From Isoetes taiwanensis (Eukaryota > Streptophyta > Lycopodiopsida > Isoetales > Isoetaceae): 64,000 nt of DNA. Below the pieces are notes generated by a model, which had not been told where the DNA came from, did not search any database, and was given only the letters and a program-made list of their open reading frames with translations. A program made the position numbers and the translations under genes. Shown here in pieces: positions 1 to 10,686 of this stretch (positions within the stretch are counted from its first letter, which is position 1; each line of letters begins with the position of its first letter). The stretch lies in the NCBI GenBank assembly GCA_021234155.1, contig JAJEKV010000028.1, forward strand, positions 17,164,825-17,228,824, given 5' to 3'.

Positions 1-900
1 GAGAGATGCCCGAAAGAAGGAGGACACTGGAGGTGTCATTCGCCCACGCCTTCGCGGGACTCCTACGCTATGAAGCGTGAATACATGTTAGCACACAGAT
101 AAATCATATATAAATAACCACCACGAAGGGTGGCGCGTCCATCCAAATACCAACGGCAAAGAATATGCATCTAAACTAAGAAAACACCCCAAACCCCGTG
201 TTCTACCCCGTTGGACTCTCGAGGATATAGATAGACGGCTCGGCCTCAAGAGATCAGCGTATTTAGAGATATAACCCGGGCGTTGGCGGCATAGAACATC
301 GGCTAGGGTTGTCCACTCTATCCGCCCCTCCCCGTGCACACTTTGCGATGGGTCGATTCACGCTATGGCCGCTTATAGCCTTCCTGAGATGCAGGCTCGA
401 GGTATCACCCTACTGAGCCTACTCCAGGGTTCATGATGCCCCGGTCCGATAAGGCGTGTCGTGGAAGCGTCCCTTCCAGGATCACAAAGTGGTTCCATGG
501 GTGAGCTAGAGAATACGTGCGCATCGGCGACCCCCGCATCCGTCCGCATCTCGACTTTACTCACCCTAAATCTACTCAAAGTGCAAGGTGCCCCATACGG
601 GTCACACCACTACACCCAGGGAGTGTCAGATCCATACCCGGCCCTCTACGTGACCGGCTATCAGGCCTAGCCCACTGTAGGAGTCTCAGGAGCCTTTTAT
701 GCTCGTGCAAGACCCCACCCCCACTTCACCACTGTGTCCCTTCTTTGGTGCTAAGCCAATCCATAGCATCTATGACCCGGTGGTCTCTTGTACACAGGCC
801 GCATCTAATAGGATAATGCAGGGCTCTATCTAGGAGCATACTACAATACTACAATAAATGGGCTCAGAGGTCTCTTCCCCCCCCCGGTAATCCCCCATCT
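1..900. other. Gene-free stretch, no recognised feature
   Basis: No reading frame here has a recognisable domain. The base composition is more GC-rich than most of the window, and the open frames are short and overlapping. The texture resembles an LTR or untranslated retroelement sequence, but no LTR ends, primer site or target duplication were found. I see nothing further to support. Confidence 0.4.
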
Positions 901-1768
901 CTGGAGTGCTAACTAAACAGAGAACTACCAATCCATACTTTGAGCAAAACCAGAATCAAAATATAAAGAGAACTTACATTTACAACCAAGGGTTAGTTCC
1001 TACCACCAAAACACAGAGAAAGCAGACAAGACAACACACAAGTGCCCATCTGGGGCGCTACCCTAGAATTCACAGCTTTCCTAGCCACCCACCTGAGTTC
1101 TGGCTGGACCCGTTACCATTGGGTGCTTCCATCTCCTGGGTCTTGGGGTTCAGCTTCAGCTACACAGGTTAAAGTGCGTGGTATGGTGGCGCTCTGCTTG
1201 GTATGGTGGCGCTCAGTTGGGCAGGGTAGGCGCTCAGCTCCTGTTCCTTTTTGGACGAATTTTGGGAGTCAATTAGGGATAGGGATCAGGTTGACAGCCT
1301 AATTTGGAAGTCCCCATGCTGGCCAATCGATTTGGGCCAGGTGGCGCCTTCCCAAAAGCATTAATTAGCCTAATTAATCCATTTAACCCTTAATTCCCTA
1401 AGTTATAGGTTATTATTTTTAATGATTAATTTAATCCCTTTTAGGACAACCCCCTAGGTTACGATATGGCGTACCTTTAGTGGGTGACGTGTCAGTATAT
1501 TTAGACGTATACCGTATAAATACGTTACGTATACCGTATAAATACGTGGAACGTCACAGGACCAAGTTTTGTGGCCAGAAGGCCACCCCTTCTCGAAGAA
1601 GCGCCAAACTATCTCATGTCCAACACACTCGTAGTCAATTGGCCTAGGAGGTGTGCTGAATACTGCAATGTAGGGCATAAGTGTGTCGTTTTTTTACAAA
1701 ACTGACCGTGTAACTTGGTCCCTAGGGTAATTTTGGCATTCCAAACGATAAGCGACGTCGGTTATTAA
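901..1768. other. Gene-free stretch with small local repeats
   Basis: No coding domain is recognisable. A 15-bp motif (GGTATGGTGGCGCTC) occurs at 1180-1194 and again at 1200-1214. From about 1370 the DNA becomes AT-rich, then carries the 22-bp duplication listed separately. Confidence 0.4.
1505..1548. repeat. 22-bp tandem duplication
   Basis: Two adjacent copies of a 22-bp unit beginning ACGTATACCGTATAAATACG lie at 1505-1526 and 1527-1548. Each unit is rich in the palindromic steps CGTATACG and GTATAC. GTGACGT upstream and ACGTCAC downstream loosely bracket the pair as an inverted repeat. Confidence 0.8.
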
Positions 1769-1818
1769 TTTTTTTTTTTCGCGTTTTTTTTTTTTCCAAA
1801 AAAAAAAAAAAAAAAAAA
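1769..1818. repeat. Back-to-back T and A homopolymer runs
   Basis: A run of 11 T, then CGCG, then 12 T, CC and 21 A. The T12/A21 pair can fold into a simple hairpin. It sits directly before the CpG-rich array and may mark an insertion junction or an old poly(A) tail. Homopolymer lengths in assemblies are error-prone. Confidence 0.7.
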
Positions 1819-1820
1819 GT

Positions 1821-2340
1821 GACGTTGTTGAACGACGTTGTTTACGTGGCTCTGCCGACAATAGCGCGGCGCGGACGATGCCGCCCACGCGGGCAAAACC
1901 GCCGCCACGCCGATATTCTAAGCGCCGTTTAATGACGCCATGTCGATGTGGCAGACACTTTGGCGTGCCACCGCATGTCGCCAAACCCGAAGTTGACCGG
2001 TCACGCCGATTTTTAGTCGCCGCTTAACGGCGTCATGTCGACGCGGCGTAACACGGTGGCGCGCCCGGCCGCATGTCGCCAAAGCCACCGGATGTGCCAC
2101 GCCAGATCCACGAGACGGCGTTAAACGACGTTTTGTGCATCGCAGCGACGACGCACGCGCTTTGCCCGCCGTGGCGCTAGCACCATGCCACGCAGGCATG
2201 GTGGACACGTCAGCTCTGTGTGGCATCGTTGAACGACGTCGTGATGCCATTGAACGACGTCACCGTCGTCAAACGACGTTGTCGTCGTTCCTCGATGATT
2301 TGACGTCGTTCAACGACATCTAGACGTCGTTGAACGTCGA
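1821..2340. repeat. CpG-rich diverged tandem array, period ~96 bp
   Basis: Starts of the recurring CACGCC(G/A)GAT-like block fall at 1906, 2002 and 2098, exactly 96 bp apart. A related, more diverged block begins near 1821 and another near 2190. Each unit carries a variant of GTTNAACGACGTT and, in two units, CCGCATGTCGCCAAA. The last 120 bp holds six copies of ACGACGT or its complement, including an exact 14-bp inverted repeat (2227-2240 with 2302-2315). CpG density is far above the surrounding DNA. No ORF here looks coding. The origin is unknown: subterminal repeats of a DNA transposon or an LTR fragment are both possible. Confidence 0.65.
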
Positions 2341-2448
2341 CTATCCCTTGTAGTGCTAATTCTACTGAAACTCAGCCCCTTTCTATTGAAACTCGGCCCA
2401 TTGAATCCCAGCCTATGCCTAACAGTCTAAAAAACCAGCACGATATAC

Positions 2449-4089
2449 TTGAATCAATTGAATCTTCTCAAGACCCATCCTTTGTTTTGCCATCTGAATC
2501 TATTATTCAAGTCAGAACCGTTCGGACCAAACGTCTCCCAGTTTGGAGCAAAGACTATAGTCTCTCCATCATTGATTCTATATTATCATGATGCTGTCAC
2601 TAGTGCAGAAAGATCTCATTGGCTTCTTGCCATGCAACAAGAGTACAATTCAATTTTGCAAGCAGACACTTGGGAACTTGGTTCCAAGACCTCCAAATCA
2701 CTCAATTGTTGGCTCGAAATGGGTATACAAGCCGAAATATAACAGTGATGGATCTGTTGAAATGTATAAAGCCAGATTTGTTGCCAGAGACTTCACTCCA
2801 ATTCCTGGAGTTGACTTTGATGAGACATTCACGTCAGTTGTCAGAATGGTCTCTCGCAGAACTATTTTGGCACATGCCACAATCAATCATTACTTTGTCC
2901 ATCAAATGGACGTAACAAATGTTTTTCTTCATGGAAATTTGCAGGAAGATGTGTACTTAGAACAACCTGAAGGATTTGTTCAAGGGTCTGCTCAAGAAAC
3001 ATTATGCAAGCTCAACAAAGCTTTATATGGTCTCCGACAAGCTCCACGTACATGGTATGAACGACTTCATTCTGCGATTCTTAATCTCAATTTCCAACCA
3101 AGCTGATCCTAGTGTCTACTTCCATTGTGAACCATATCCACTAACTCTTTTATGCTATGTGGATGATCAGCTGCCATCCAAAAAGAACTTGAGACATTGA
3201 AACATCAGCTCCGTCATGAATTTCGCATGAAAGATCTAGGTTCAATCCATTACTTTCTAGGTCTTGAGATTAGCTACAATCAAACTGCTAGAACCATGTC
3301 TCTTACCCAATCTAAATATCTTGCCAAACTTCTTGCCAACATCTCCATGTTGTCTTGTAATTTGCAACCCTTAGAATTTGGTCTCATTCTGCTCCCAGAT
3401 GATCCAGCATGCCCCTCTCAATATCAATCCCTTGCACAACAGTACAGGAACATCATTGGAACTCTGAATTTTGCAGCTATCTCCACTCGTCCTGACCTTG
3501 CATTTTCAGTCTGTAAGCTCAGCCAGTTCCTCATTAATCATAAGCAAACCTATTGTCAATCACCTAAACGATGCCTCCGATATCTGCAAGGAAGTCTTCA
3601 TCATGGCATTCACTACCATGCAACTGGAAATCGTGAAATCATTGCATACTCTGACTCTGATTAGACAGGTTCTCATCATGACATAAAATCCACTTCAGGG
3701 TATTTGTTTGTGTTGGCTGGAGCACCATCAGTTAGAGTAGCTCAAAACAGAAATGCGTGGCCCAATCTACCACAGAAGCGGAGTATGTAGCACTTGCTCG
3801 TGCTGGAAATAAGGCAATCTGGCTACAACGATTAGCTCTGGAATTACCGATCACTGAGCAGTCTGGTATATTGATGCACACAGACAATCAGGGAGCCTTG
3901 GCAATCTCCCACAATCTGGTTATGCATCAGAGAATGAAGCACATCGATATCAAATATCATGTTGTTCGGGATCTTGTCGGCCAAGGTATTTTACAGTTGA
4001 AGCATTGTCCTACTTCAGACATGTTGGCAGACATTATGACCAAGGCATTGGCTAAACCCAAGTTTGAACAGATTCTAGTAGCCATGTGA
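2449..4089 (+). pseudogene. Copia reverse transcriptase / RNase H, broken
   Basis: Reverse transcriptase pieces are WVYKPKYNSDG and YKARFVARDF (about 2713-2795), MDVTNVFLHG (2908-2937), ALYGLRQAPRTWYERLH (3021-3070) and the catalytic YVDD at 3156-3167. RLT-type helix FLGLEI follows near 3255, then a Copia RNase H with STTEAEYVAL (about 3766) and a MTKAL terminus (about 4045). The frame shifts between 3105 and 3200, and in-frame stops at 3662 and near 3730 break the RNase H. Intact Copia enzymes of this region are about 500 residues without interruption, so this copy is dead. Confidence 0.9.
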
Positions 4090-4123
4090 TTACTTCCACC
4101 AACTCCTGTGACTTGAGGGAGGG

Positions 4124-4387
4124 TGTTGGATAATCAAGTCACAACAGGAATCTACTCAGCAGGAATCTCGGATTCCATCCATTCAACTACTTCTCTTTGT
4201 TAATTTTGTCCTGGTTCTTTGTTTAGTTTCTGAGCCATGAATGGACTCAACCTATTGTATTCATTGGAGATTCTCTTGTTGCTATAAAAGAGAACTCTAG
4301 ACAGATGATTGAACACGCATCTATCTGCCTTACATTTATGCCTTTGCCTATTCTGTAATTGTTTACGGTTATAACCTTAACACAACA
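4124..4387 (+). repeat. Copia 3' LTR
   Basis: The segment begins TGTTGG directly after the purine tract and ends CAACA, the usual TG...CA ends of Copia LTRs. A TATAAAAG box lies near 4285. No second copy is present in the window. Confidence 0.8.
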
Positions 4388-4585
4388 GAACATTATGCTT
4401 GCATGGTCAACCTTCTGGGTCGTGCTAGATATTTCGAGGAGGCAATAGACATGGTCAGCACCATGCCCGTTGATCCAAGTGCTGAAGCATGTACAACTGT
4501 TCTCAATGCACATACGATCCATGGATGTGAGAAACAGACACTCTACCAATATGCTGAGAAGCCACATATGTGGTTTGACTGCTAG
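4388..4585 (+). pseudogene. PPR protein fragment (E-motif region)
   Basis: The frame opens exactly at the base after the Copia LTR and reads EHYACMVNLLGRARYFEEA, then a MPVDPSAEACTTVL stretch and an IHG motif. This is the consensus of the last PPR repeats and E motif of plant PLS-class pentatricopeptide proteins, which bind organellar RNA for editing or splicing. About 50 residues match before the frame ends at 4585. The upstream PPR repeats are not in the window. Real PPR proteins run 400-900 residues, so this is a relic. Confidence 0.8.
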
Positions 4586-5286
4586 TTTCCCTCTGATTAA
4601 GTTTAGGATTATGGATTTCCTTCTAGGTCTCTCTAGATGAGTCTAACATGGTAGGGTAAATGAAAAGTGAAAATCTGCACAGGGGATTTGTGAAGACATT
4701 GATTACTAACAAAATAGAGGTTTGTTACCACTCTTTAGTTAATGTGGTTATTAAAATGGAGAAGTCTCATCCACACTCAGATCGTTTGTATTAAGTACAG
4801 AGATATCTCGTTACAGATGGAAGACATCACCGTTAATTTGGATTACTTGGAACCAATCCTCAGGACTATGTGAGACATCCATGTGAGACACCCATGAAAA
4901 CATGGGAAGCAACACATATCTATTAAAGTAGCTTTTACTGATATGGCAACATGTTGGAAAAAGCATTACTAAATTTACAAGGACCGGGACCCCAGATTGC
5001 TCACAAGTCAAACAAAAATATATAAGTTGGCCTTTGAGTCCCAAAGAAGAAGTCAAATTAAAAAACAAAACCTGAATCTGCCCTGCAAGATTCAATGAAT
5101 GTCCCAAATATGAGCTCTGATCCAAGTCAACTTCATGTTTGGAACTTGCTAAAGAAGTTAAATGCAAATTGGGCACTTAATATGCGATAGAAACAATGTC
5201 ACAAGTGGAAGCAAAAAAATGAATGATTTGCTTTCTGACACAAATTATTTAGATTTCTTGAACACTTGATAGGTAAGATCAAAGTG
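4586..5286. other. Gene-free stretch
   Basis: AT-rich with no recognisable domain. A 121-codon minus-strand frame (4811-5176) has no family resemblance I can name and no codon pattern suggesting a gene. Confidence 0.4.
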
Positions 5287-5442
5287 AGCATGCTTCATGC
5301 TATATATCGGATGCCGTCATGTTATAGCCACGGGCATATCCGTGGTATATCCATGTCTTTGACATGTTATAGCCACGCCCAAAAAACCATATAAGGCTGG
5401 CTATAACATGCCCACATCCGACATTTACCACGATGGCATGCT
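5287..5442. mobile_element. Foldback / MITE-like element, ~155 bp
   Basis: Two arms face each other: 5307-5330 and 5398-5421 share TCGGATG and CATGTTATAGCCA, separated by a 4-base mismatch. Outer ends both read AGCATGC inward. A direct repeat of CATGTTATAGCCACG lies inside (5319-5333 and 5363-5377). It carries no coding capacity. Target duplications were not resolved. Confidence 0.6.
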
Positions 5443-6452
5443 TTGTAGCAAAACGTAGATATAGAACCAATGCAAATCTCAGATTAGATTGGTAAACGGG
5501 TACACATGAATGTTGACATTAGTCTTCCATGTAGCTACTACACGCAAGAGTGAATGAGTGTCACCTACATTACTAGTGTGGCATTGTAAGAATGTATATC
5601 GCTAGTAAAACTTGCCAAGAAGTTGACATGTGGTGGGCAGGGAATGTCCGAAGTTAATGCAAGCTACCTGTAATTGTGACGATTTGGTGGACAATAAGAA
5701 TGTTCACAAAAGCATAGCACAAATCCATGAGATAGCAATAAGAATGCTATTAGAGTGAGAGCTGCAAGGATTGACTGTCCTCGCCATCCTTTAGTTAAAT
5801 TTAAGGATGCTCGCAACCGACTCCATTTCCATCAAATGGCATGCCATGAAAAAAAAATTCGCCTATAAGCACTCCACATTGGTCTCCGTGGACGATAAAA
5901 GACCATTCAGTTCAATTCCATTCAATTTCAGTGGTAAACGTACAAAATTCATTGCAATGGTAAATATACAATTTATACAATAATCTAAGGAGCACTATTG
6001 TGTATTTTACCATTTGTGTAGGGCTTTTGTAGTATTTTTGTACGTTTGATATGTTGAAATTAGGGTTTCAAAGCTAATGGTCAAGATTGTGTATTTTTTT
6101 GGCATACGTCATATTATGCTCCCATCCAACGGTCGACATTTGGCGAGATTGGATACATTTTAATCAGAGTTGAATATAAGTTCACAAATTATTCTCCTCT
6201 GAGTTGTTTTTTAAAGCACTTATTTAAAACACTGTAACGTCATTGGGCTCTCATCTATAATTTCTATGAAGGCCACTTTCTCTTTGATTGCTCACTCAAT
6301 TTAGCCAAACACGTGGGTTTTTTGTAATTTTGTAAAAGTTAATGGTATTTGGTAAATTTCCCTAATTTTTAATAACACATTTATACGGGTGTTATTTTAT
6401 TTTATCAAAAAGAAGCGACAACACGTTATATATAGGTATGTTAATATATGTT
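5443..6452. other. Gene-free AT-rich stretch
   Basis: No coding domain, RNA gene or repeat structure beyond AT-rich low complexity is visible. Confidence 0.4.
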
Positions 6453-6585
6453 TTTGGGTTGCCCCTCACTTATGTGGGTTTGTGGCATATCCTAGGTAAA
6501 TGTTGGAATATACCTAAGATGGTGATTGCTCCAAACCTATTGTTCCCTGTGAACTGGCGGTCTCGTGCGTTCTGGATCGAGGATG
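6453..6585 (+). repeat. Interspersed repeat, copy A
   Basis: It starts TTTTTGGGTTGCCCCT and continues with ATGTGGGTTTGTGGCATATC and GATTGCTCCAAAC. The same order of blocks recurs at 62984-63110, with roughly 70-75 percent identity by eye. Both copies lie just upstream of exon-like sequence (TRAPPC5-like here, an SDR exon there). The nature of the repeat is unknown. Confidence 0.6.
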
Positions 6586-6657
6586 TTCCAACCGGGTAAC
6601 TGGCAGGACAATTTCAATTCTTAGTAAATAATTTGCTAGTCACTGCACCGGGATACA

Positions 6658-6896
6658 ATGATCGGGACACGCTCCTCCAAGAAATATGTGAATGTGGTGG
6701 ATCGGCCCCTTGGCAAGGGCAAGAACGAGGTCTCTCGTTTTCATTCCTATTCGACCATACTAATAGGTATTGGATTTATTCGAGTTGATTTTTGTTCTCA
6801 TTTGTAGGTCAGCTTGAATATGTTAGCGTTTTTGTTTTTTGAGATGGTGCAATACAACCAGACACACGTTGACAATATTGCAGAGCTTGAACGTAG
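6658..6896 (+). pseudogene. TRAPPC5/Trs31-like fragment, two exons
   Basis: Exon 1 (6658-6729) starts with ATG and contains VNVVDRPLGKGKNE. Exon 2 (6808-6896) contains LNMLAFLFFEMVQYNQ and HVDNIAELERR. A 78-bp GT-AG intron joins them in phase to give the E-V-S-L step. This is the conserved N-terminus of TRAPPC5 (Bet3 family), a core subunit of the TRAPP vesicle-tethering complex at the Golgi. The normal protein is about 190 residues and continues with LEDAGY after ELERR. A donor-like AG|GTCGGT follows exon 2, but no later exon was found in the next kilobase. It is therefore a truncated or captured copy, unless a very long intron follows. Confidence 0.7.
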
Positions 6897-9204
6897 GTCG
6901 GTATACCTTTTATAGCTCGCATTTTAGCATCTAAGAGAATAAAGTTCAATATAAGGCAGAACTCCTCGAATGGGTATTAATTGAAGATTATTTCAATGTT
7001 ATGTGTATTTGAGATGGACCTTGAGTTTCTAACCTAAAGTAAATCTTGAAGAATACATAATGTAGTACACCCTCAAGAACCGAATCTAGGCAAGATCATT
7101 GGGCATTTCAAGCATTTCTAGATTATGAATTATATAGATTGATTGTCAAGGATGATGATGTGAGAAGATCGTTAAGTCTGCGTGGTACAAGTATAGATTA
7201 GGTGAAGGCATATTTTCAACTAGAGATGATAAGGTTTTGTGCAAGAGGCTGTCTATTTGGTAAATAGTCTTGAAACATTTACTCAATATTAATAGAATTC
7301 TTTATCCATCAAAAGAAGAAGATGAAGAAGAAAAAGAAAAAGAAAAAGAAGAAAGGAGAGACGCTAAGATGAATCGTTTCGTGTGAATGCCACATTTTGT
7401 TGGGCGGAGACAAGGCATAAAAGAGGAAATTACAAGTAGTGGCCATTAAGATTTTATCACAATCATGCAATTCTTAGAGATTGTTTAGCACCATGGGCGA
7501 CATTGCAAATTAAGAAGAGGAATTGCATTGGCACTGAAAATGCCAATGACTTGGCTTTTATTGCCACAAATATGTGCTTAATTGAGCTTTATTCTATGCT
7601 TGATAGTGGAGGTGAAAAAATCATTGGGTTGCACAAGAAAAGAACTATTCTGGACACCTATAGTAGAAGAAGATCAAATTGAAGATAAGTAAAATGAAGA
7701 CGAGGAAATGATCTAAACTTATATTTGAATATGATGATGTTTTCCTTTGCAGGATGAAGAATGGAAAATTGTATCTATGGATGGATGGATGTGCTACCCT
7801 TCGAGGTAGTTCGATGTATTGTTATTGTTAGTGCTGACATTGTTTATGCTTCTGCTCTTATAGGAGCCCATAGGGGAAGGGTGCGCAAGACACCTTCGTG
7901 TCCCCTTACCGCACTAGGAATGTGCGGGATAGACGGAGGGCCCCGAATGGGGGATTTTTCCTACGAAGTGTACGACAAGGTGCCGTATATTTTGTAGGAA
8001 GCGTCACAACAACATTGGGCAATCCTAAGGCTAGCTACAAAAAGCCGAGCCCCTGGAACCATCGGCCAATGCTATTATCAATAAGTGCATCTATAGCTTT
8101 TTCTATCTATCTATTTATCTATCTTTTCTTTTTGACAATCAACCCAATACTTGTTGCATCCCAGCCATCCAACCATGGCATATTCCATGAGACATGCCAT
8201 TTTCTAGAAGCTTGACTGTAGGGCCAATAGGAAGATGGGGTCAAACTCCATTTTCCACGTCATCCTATGGTTTCACGCACATTGTTCAGAGTCAATGATG
8301 TAGTCAATAAGAATACATAGAATGAATGAATTAAATGATACTACAATTTGAATCAGACGACCACTGAGAAGGGTGTCCTACATCTGCCCCAAACTTTGAC
8401 ATGTATGAAATGCACAACAACTCGGAAGATTACTTCTCATTACAAATTCCCACACAACTTCATGTTGCATGAACACGTCCGCAACTTCAATGAACATGGA
8501 TCAAAGTACATGTGCACAGCAGTTGCTAATATGACTGAACTACAAGCTATTACAGATCTGCCATTACAGACAGAACATAGCCATCCAACACTTAAACTGC
8601 CATTGAAGAACCTGTCATGTGAAGCATAACAAATAGAAGGGCGAGAGAGAAGCCATCTTACCTGTGACATAGTCAGCTACAACTGCAGAGACGAAGCATG
8701 GGTCCTCAGCCTGCCAGACATTAAAACATCCATGGTATACCGTGCACTAGCCCTTTGCAAAACATTGGTCCTATAATGTTACATGCTACCATGCTCCAGA
8801 GAAGATGTTCTGCCTGTCACACATCGATATAACAGACACAAGAGCAACATGAAAGGGTGGTCGAAATGTACCTATAAAGCACTTCAACTTCCAGAAACAT
8901 GATTGGAACTGCAAGAAAATGAAGATATGACTTGGACAATCCAAAACACCAACCTGTCATCAACAACAATCTCTTATAGCAGAAAATGAAAATACAAGAG
9001 CAAACAAGATGAAGCATGGGGATTTAGTATACTAGAATGCAGAAAAGGTCCCCGAGCCTGCTATCTATACAAATAAAAATTGGGAAACACAACTATATAA
9101 GAACAACACGTAGCCTGTAATGAACAGAAGGAAAACAATTTCAGCACACACAAGGCTTCTATAAATGCCCGCAATGCTGTTTCAAGCCTGGGGGATGACC
9201 GTAA
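6897..9204. other. Gene-free stretch
   Basis: No recognisable coding domain. A purine-rich low-complexity patch lies near 7315-7360. Small frames at 7761-7997 and 8348-8629 have no family resemblance. I saw no further TRAPPC5 exons. Confidence 0.35.
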
Positions 9205-9580
9205 ATCTACTTCAGGATGTGGTTAACCCGGACACATGTCCAGGTTAACCACTGCTGCTTAGTTTCAAGCTCAAAAGACAACGGTTTTTGCATGTTTTTT
9301 CACTGATCTTGCTTGATCCGTGCTCAAATCATTTGCTCTCTTGATAGAATGAGGTTTTTAAGAATTGGCAAGATGATTCCAATGGTGTTTGCACCGGATT
9401 AAACCGTTCAAGAAGCTGATTCCAAGCTCTATTCAAAGATCAACAGTAGTTCACCGCGTAGTTATCCCAGCCAAAAAATTGTAGTTAGCTCGGACAAAAG
9501 TGTGGTATGCTCGGCCATAACAGTGGTTAACCCGGACATGTGTCCGAGTTTACCACATCCCGGAGTAGATACCAAGGCTG
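9205..9580. mobile_element. MITE-like element with ~50-bp inverted termini
   Basis: The sequence from about 9209 (ATCTACTTCAGGATGTGG, then TTAACCCGGACACATGTCC) returns in reverse complement ending near 9567 (ATCTACTCCGGGATGTGG on the minus strand, then the same GGACACATGTCC core). The inverted ends run about 50 bp at roughly 85-90 percent identity. Each end is itself nearly palindromic around ACATGT. The ~260-bp core is non-coding. No clean target duplication was resolved. Confidence 0.7.
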
Positions 9581-10540
9581 GGCAATACCCAAGCCCCTTT
9601 CGAGGCTGTTTCTTTTGCCCATTTTTGCCTTTCCTACACCTATTCCGGTGAGGTCCGACATCTCACCTCCTCTGGTTATTCCACCGTCTCCATGCCATCG
9701 ATCCTACATGGCCATTCTTTCCTCATCTGGACCCAAAACCTTCCGAAAATAACCCTAAAAAAATCTAAACCATGCAAACGGCAGATCAAATTTACTGACA
9801 TCAGCAAAATACAGTTTAGGCATACAAATATCCCTCTAAGTTTAGGCATACAAATACCCCTCTAAACCATGACAAATCATATGTAAATACCTAGCCTTTC
9901 AACAATCGCATAAGGTTTGCTGTAGATGATCTTCATCGGTTTTTCAAAGGTTGGGAGGGTTTTCAATATTGTGTCCTTTGCTCAGTGTGCTTTCTAAGGT
10001 TTATTTTTAGAAAGTGCATGAACTTCCTTCCTTGACAGAACCGAATCTTGTTCCAGAGAGATGGAGGTGAATATGACCACTGTTCCGGACAGTCTGGTTT
10101 GGTTTTGCATGCCTCTGGTTTTTATTTTAGCTTGTGCCTCTAGATTACTCTTTCGGATAGAGCCTGTGTGCTGCAACATCAATTTGGATTTTGTTCCGGA
10201 TGACGCTGTAGTCGCCCTGTTGCTTGGAGGTAGATCAATCCGGCACCTGAGGCAAATCAATCCAGCATACGCTTAGTTTGTTCTTTAGGTTTTTTAATCT
10301 TCTACACCTCTGTTTCTCTAGATTTTTGGCCAGCCGTCTCCATTTGAAGCTCAAACCTTGCCTGCTTCGGATTTCGACTGCTTCCTTGTCACGCCGGTTT
10401 ACAGTGGCGGCAGCTAGCTGTGGGTTTTAACATGTATTTCTACGGCTTTATGTATTCATCGCTTATCTTTAACAATCCAATGGTTATAATCCAATGGTTA
10501 AGCTAAACAAATAAAAAAAGGTTGCACTTAGACGTTATTT
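9581..10540. other. Gene-free stretch
   Basis: No coding domain was recognised on either strand. The only structure seen is the short tandem duplication at 9814-9865. Confidence 0.35.
9814..9865. repeat. 26-bp tandem duplication
   Basis: Two adjacent 26-bp units beginning GTTTAGGCATACAAATA lie at 9814-9839 and 9840-9865 and differ at about one position. Confidence 0.85.
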
Positions 10541-10686
10541 GGAATGCAAAGAGGGAGTGCATTCCGGCCCTCGCAGGGGCAGCTGGCTACCGCTAGCAAT
10601 AGGGAGCGCCATGTAGGCGTGACCTGTTACTGGTGGTAGCCAGCTGCTCCTGCCAGGGCCGGAATGCGCGACCTCTTGCATCCCAC
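10541..10686. mobile_element. Foldback element with ~55-bp arms
   Basis: The left arm (about 10542-10596) and right arm (about 10626-10686) are inverted copies at roughly 85 percent identity, sharing GCATTCCGGCCCT and GCAGCTGGCTACC, around a loop of about 30 bases. The whole unit could transcribe into one long hairpin. It is GC-rich against AT-rich flanks. It may be a small MITE or a miRNA-like hairpin; nothing here shows transcription. Confidence 0.75.

Larger units (their letters stand above)
2341..4387 (+). mobile_element. 5'-truncated Ty1/Copia retrotransposon remnant
   Basis: Only the 3' part of a Copia element is present: part of reverse transcriptase, RNase H, a purine-rich primer (TTGAGGGAGGG at 4113-4123) and a 264-bp 3' LTR (4124-4387). 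Gag, protease, integrase and the 5' LTR are missing. The element starts abruptly at the edge of the CpG-rich array, so a deletion or a later insertion removed its 5' half. Its 3' LTR abuts a PPR coding fragment, which looks like the original insertion site. Confidence 0.9.

Noticed and set aside
4811-5176. A 121-codon minus-strand frame
   Set aside because: No recognisable motif or neighbouring exon; consistent with chance in AT-rich DNA.
8348-8629. A small gene with paired Cys residues
   Set aside because: A single CxxC and no further motif; composition typical of chance frames.
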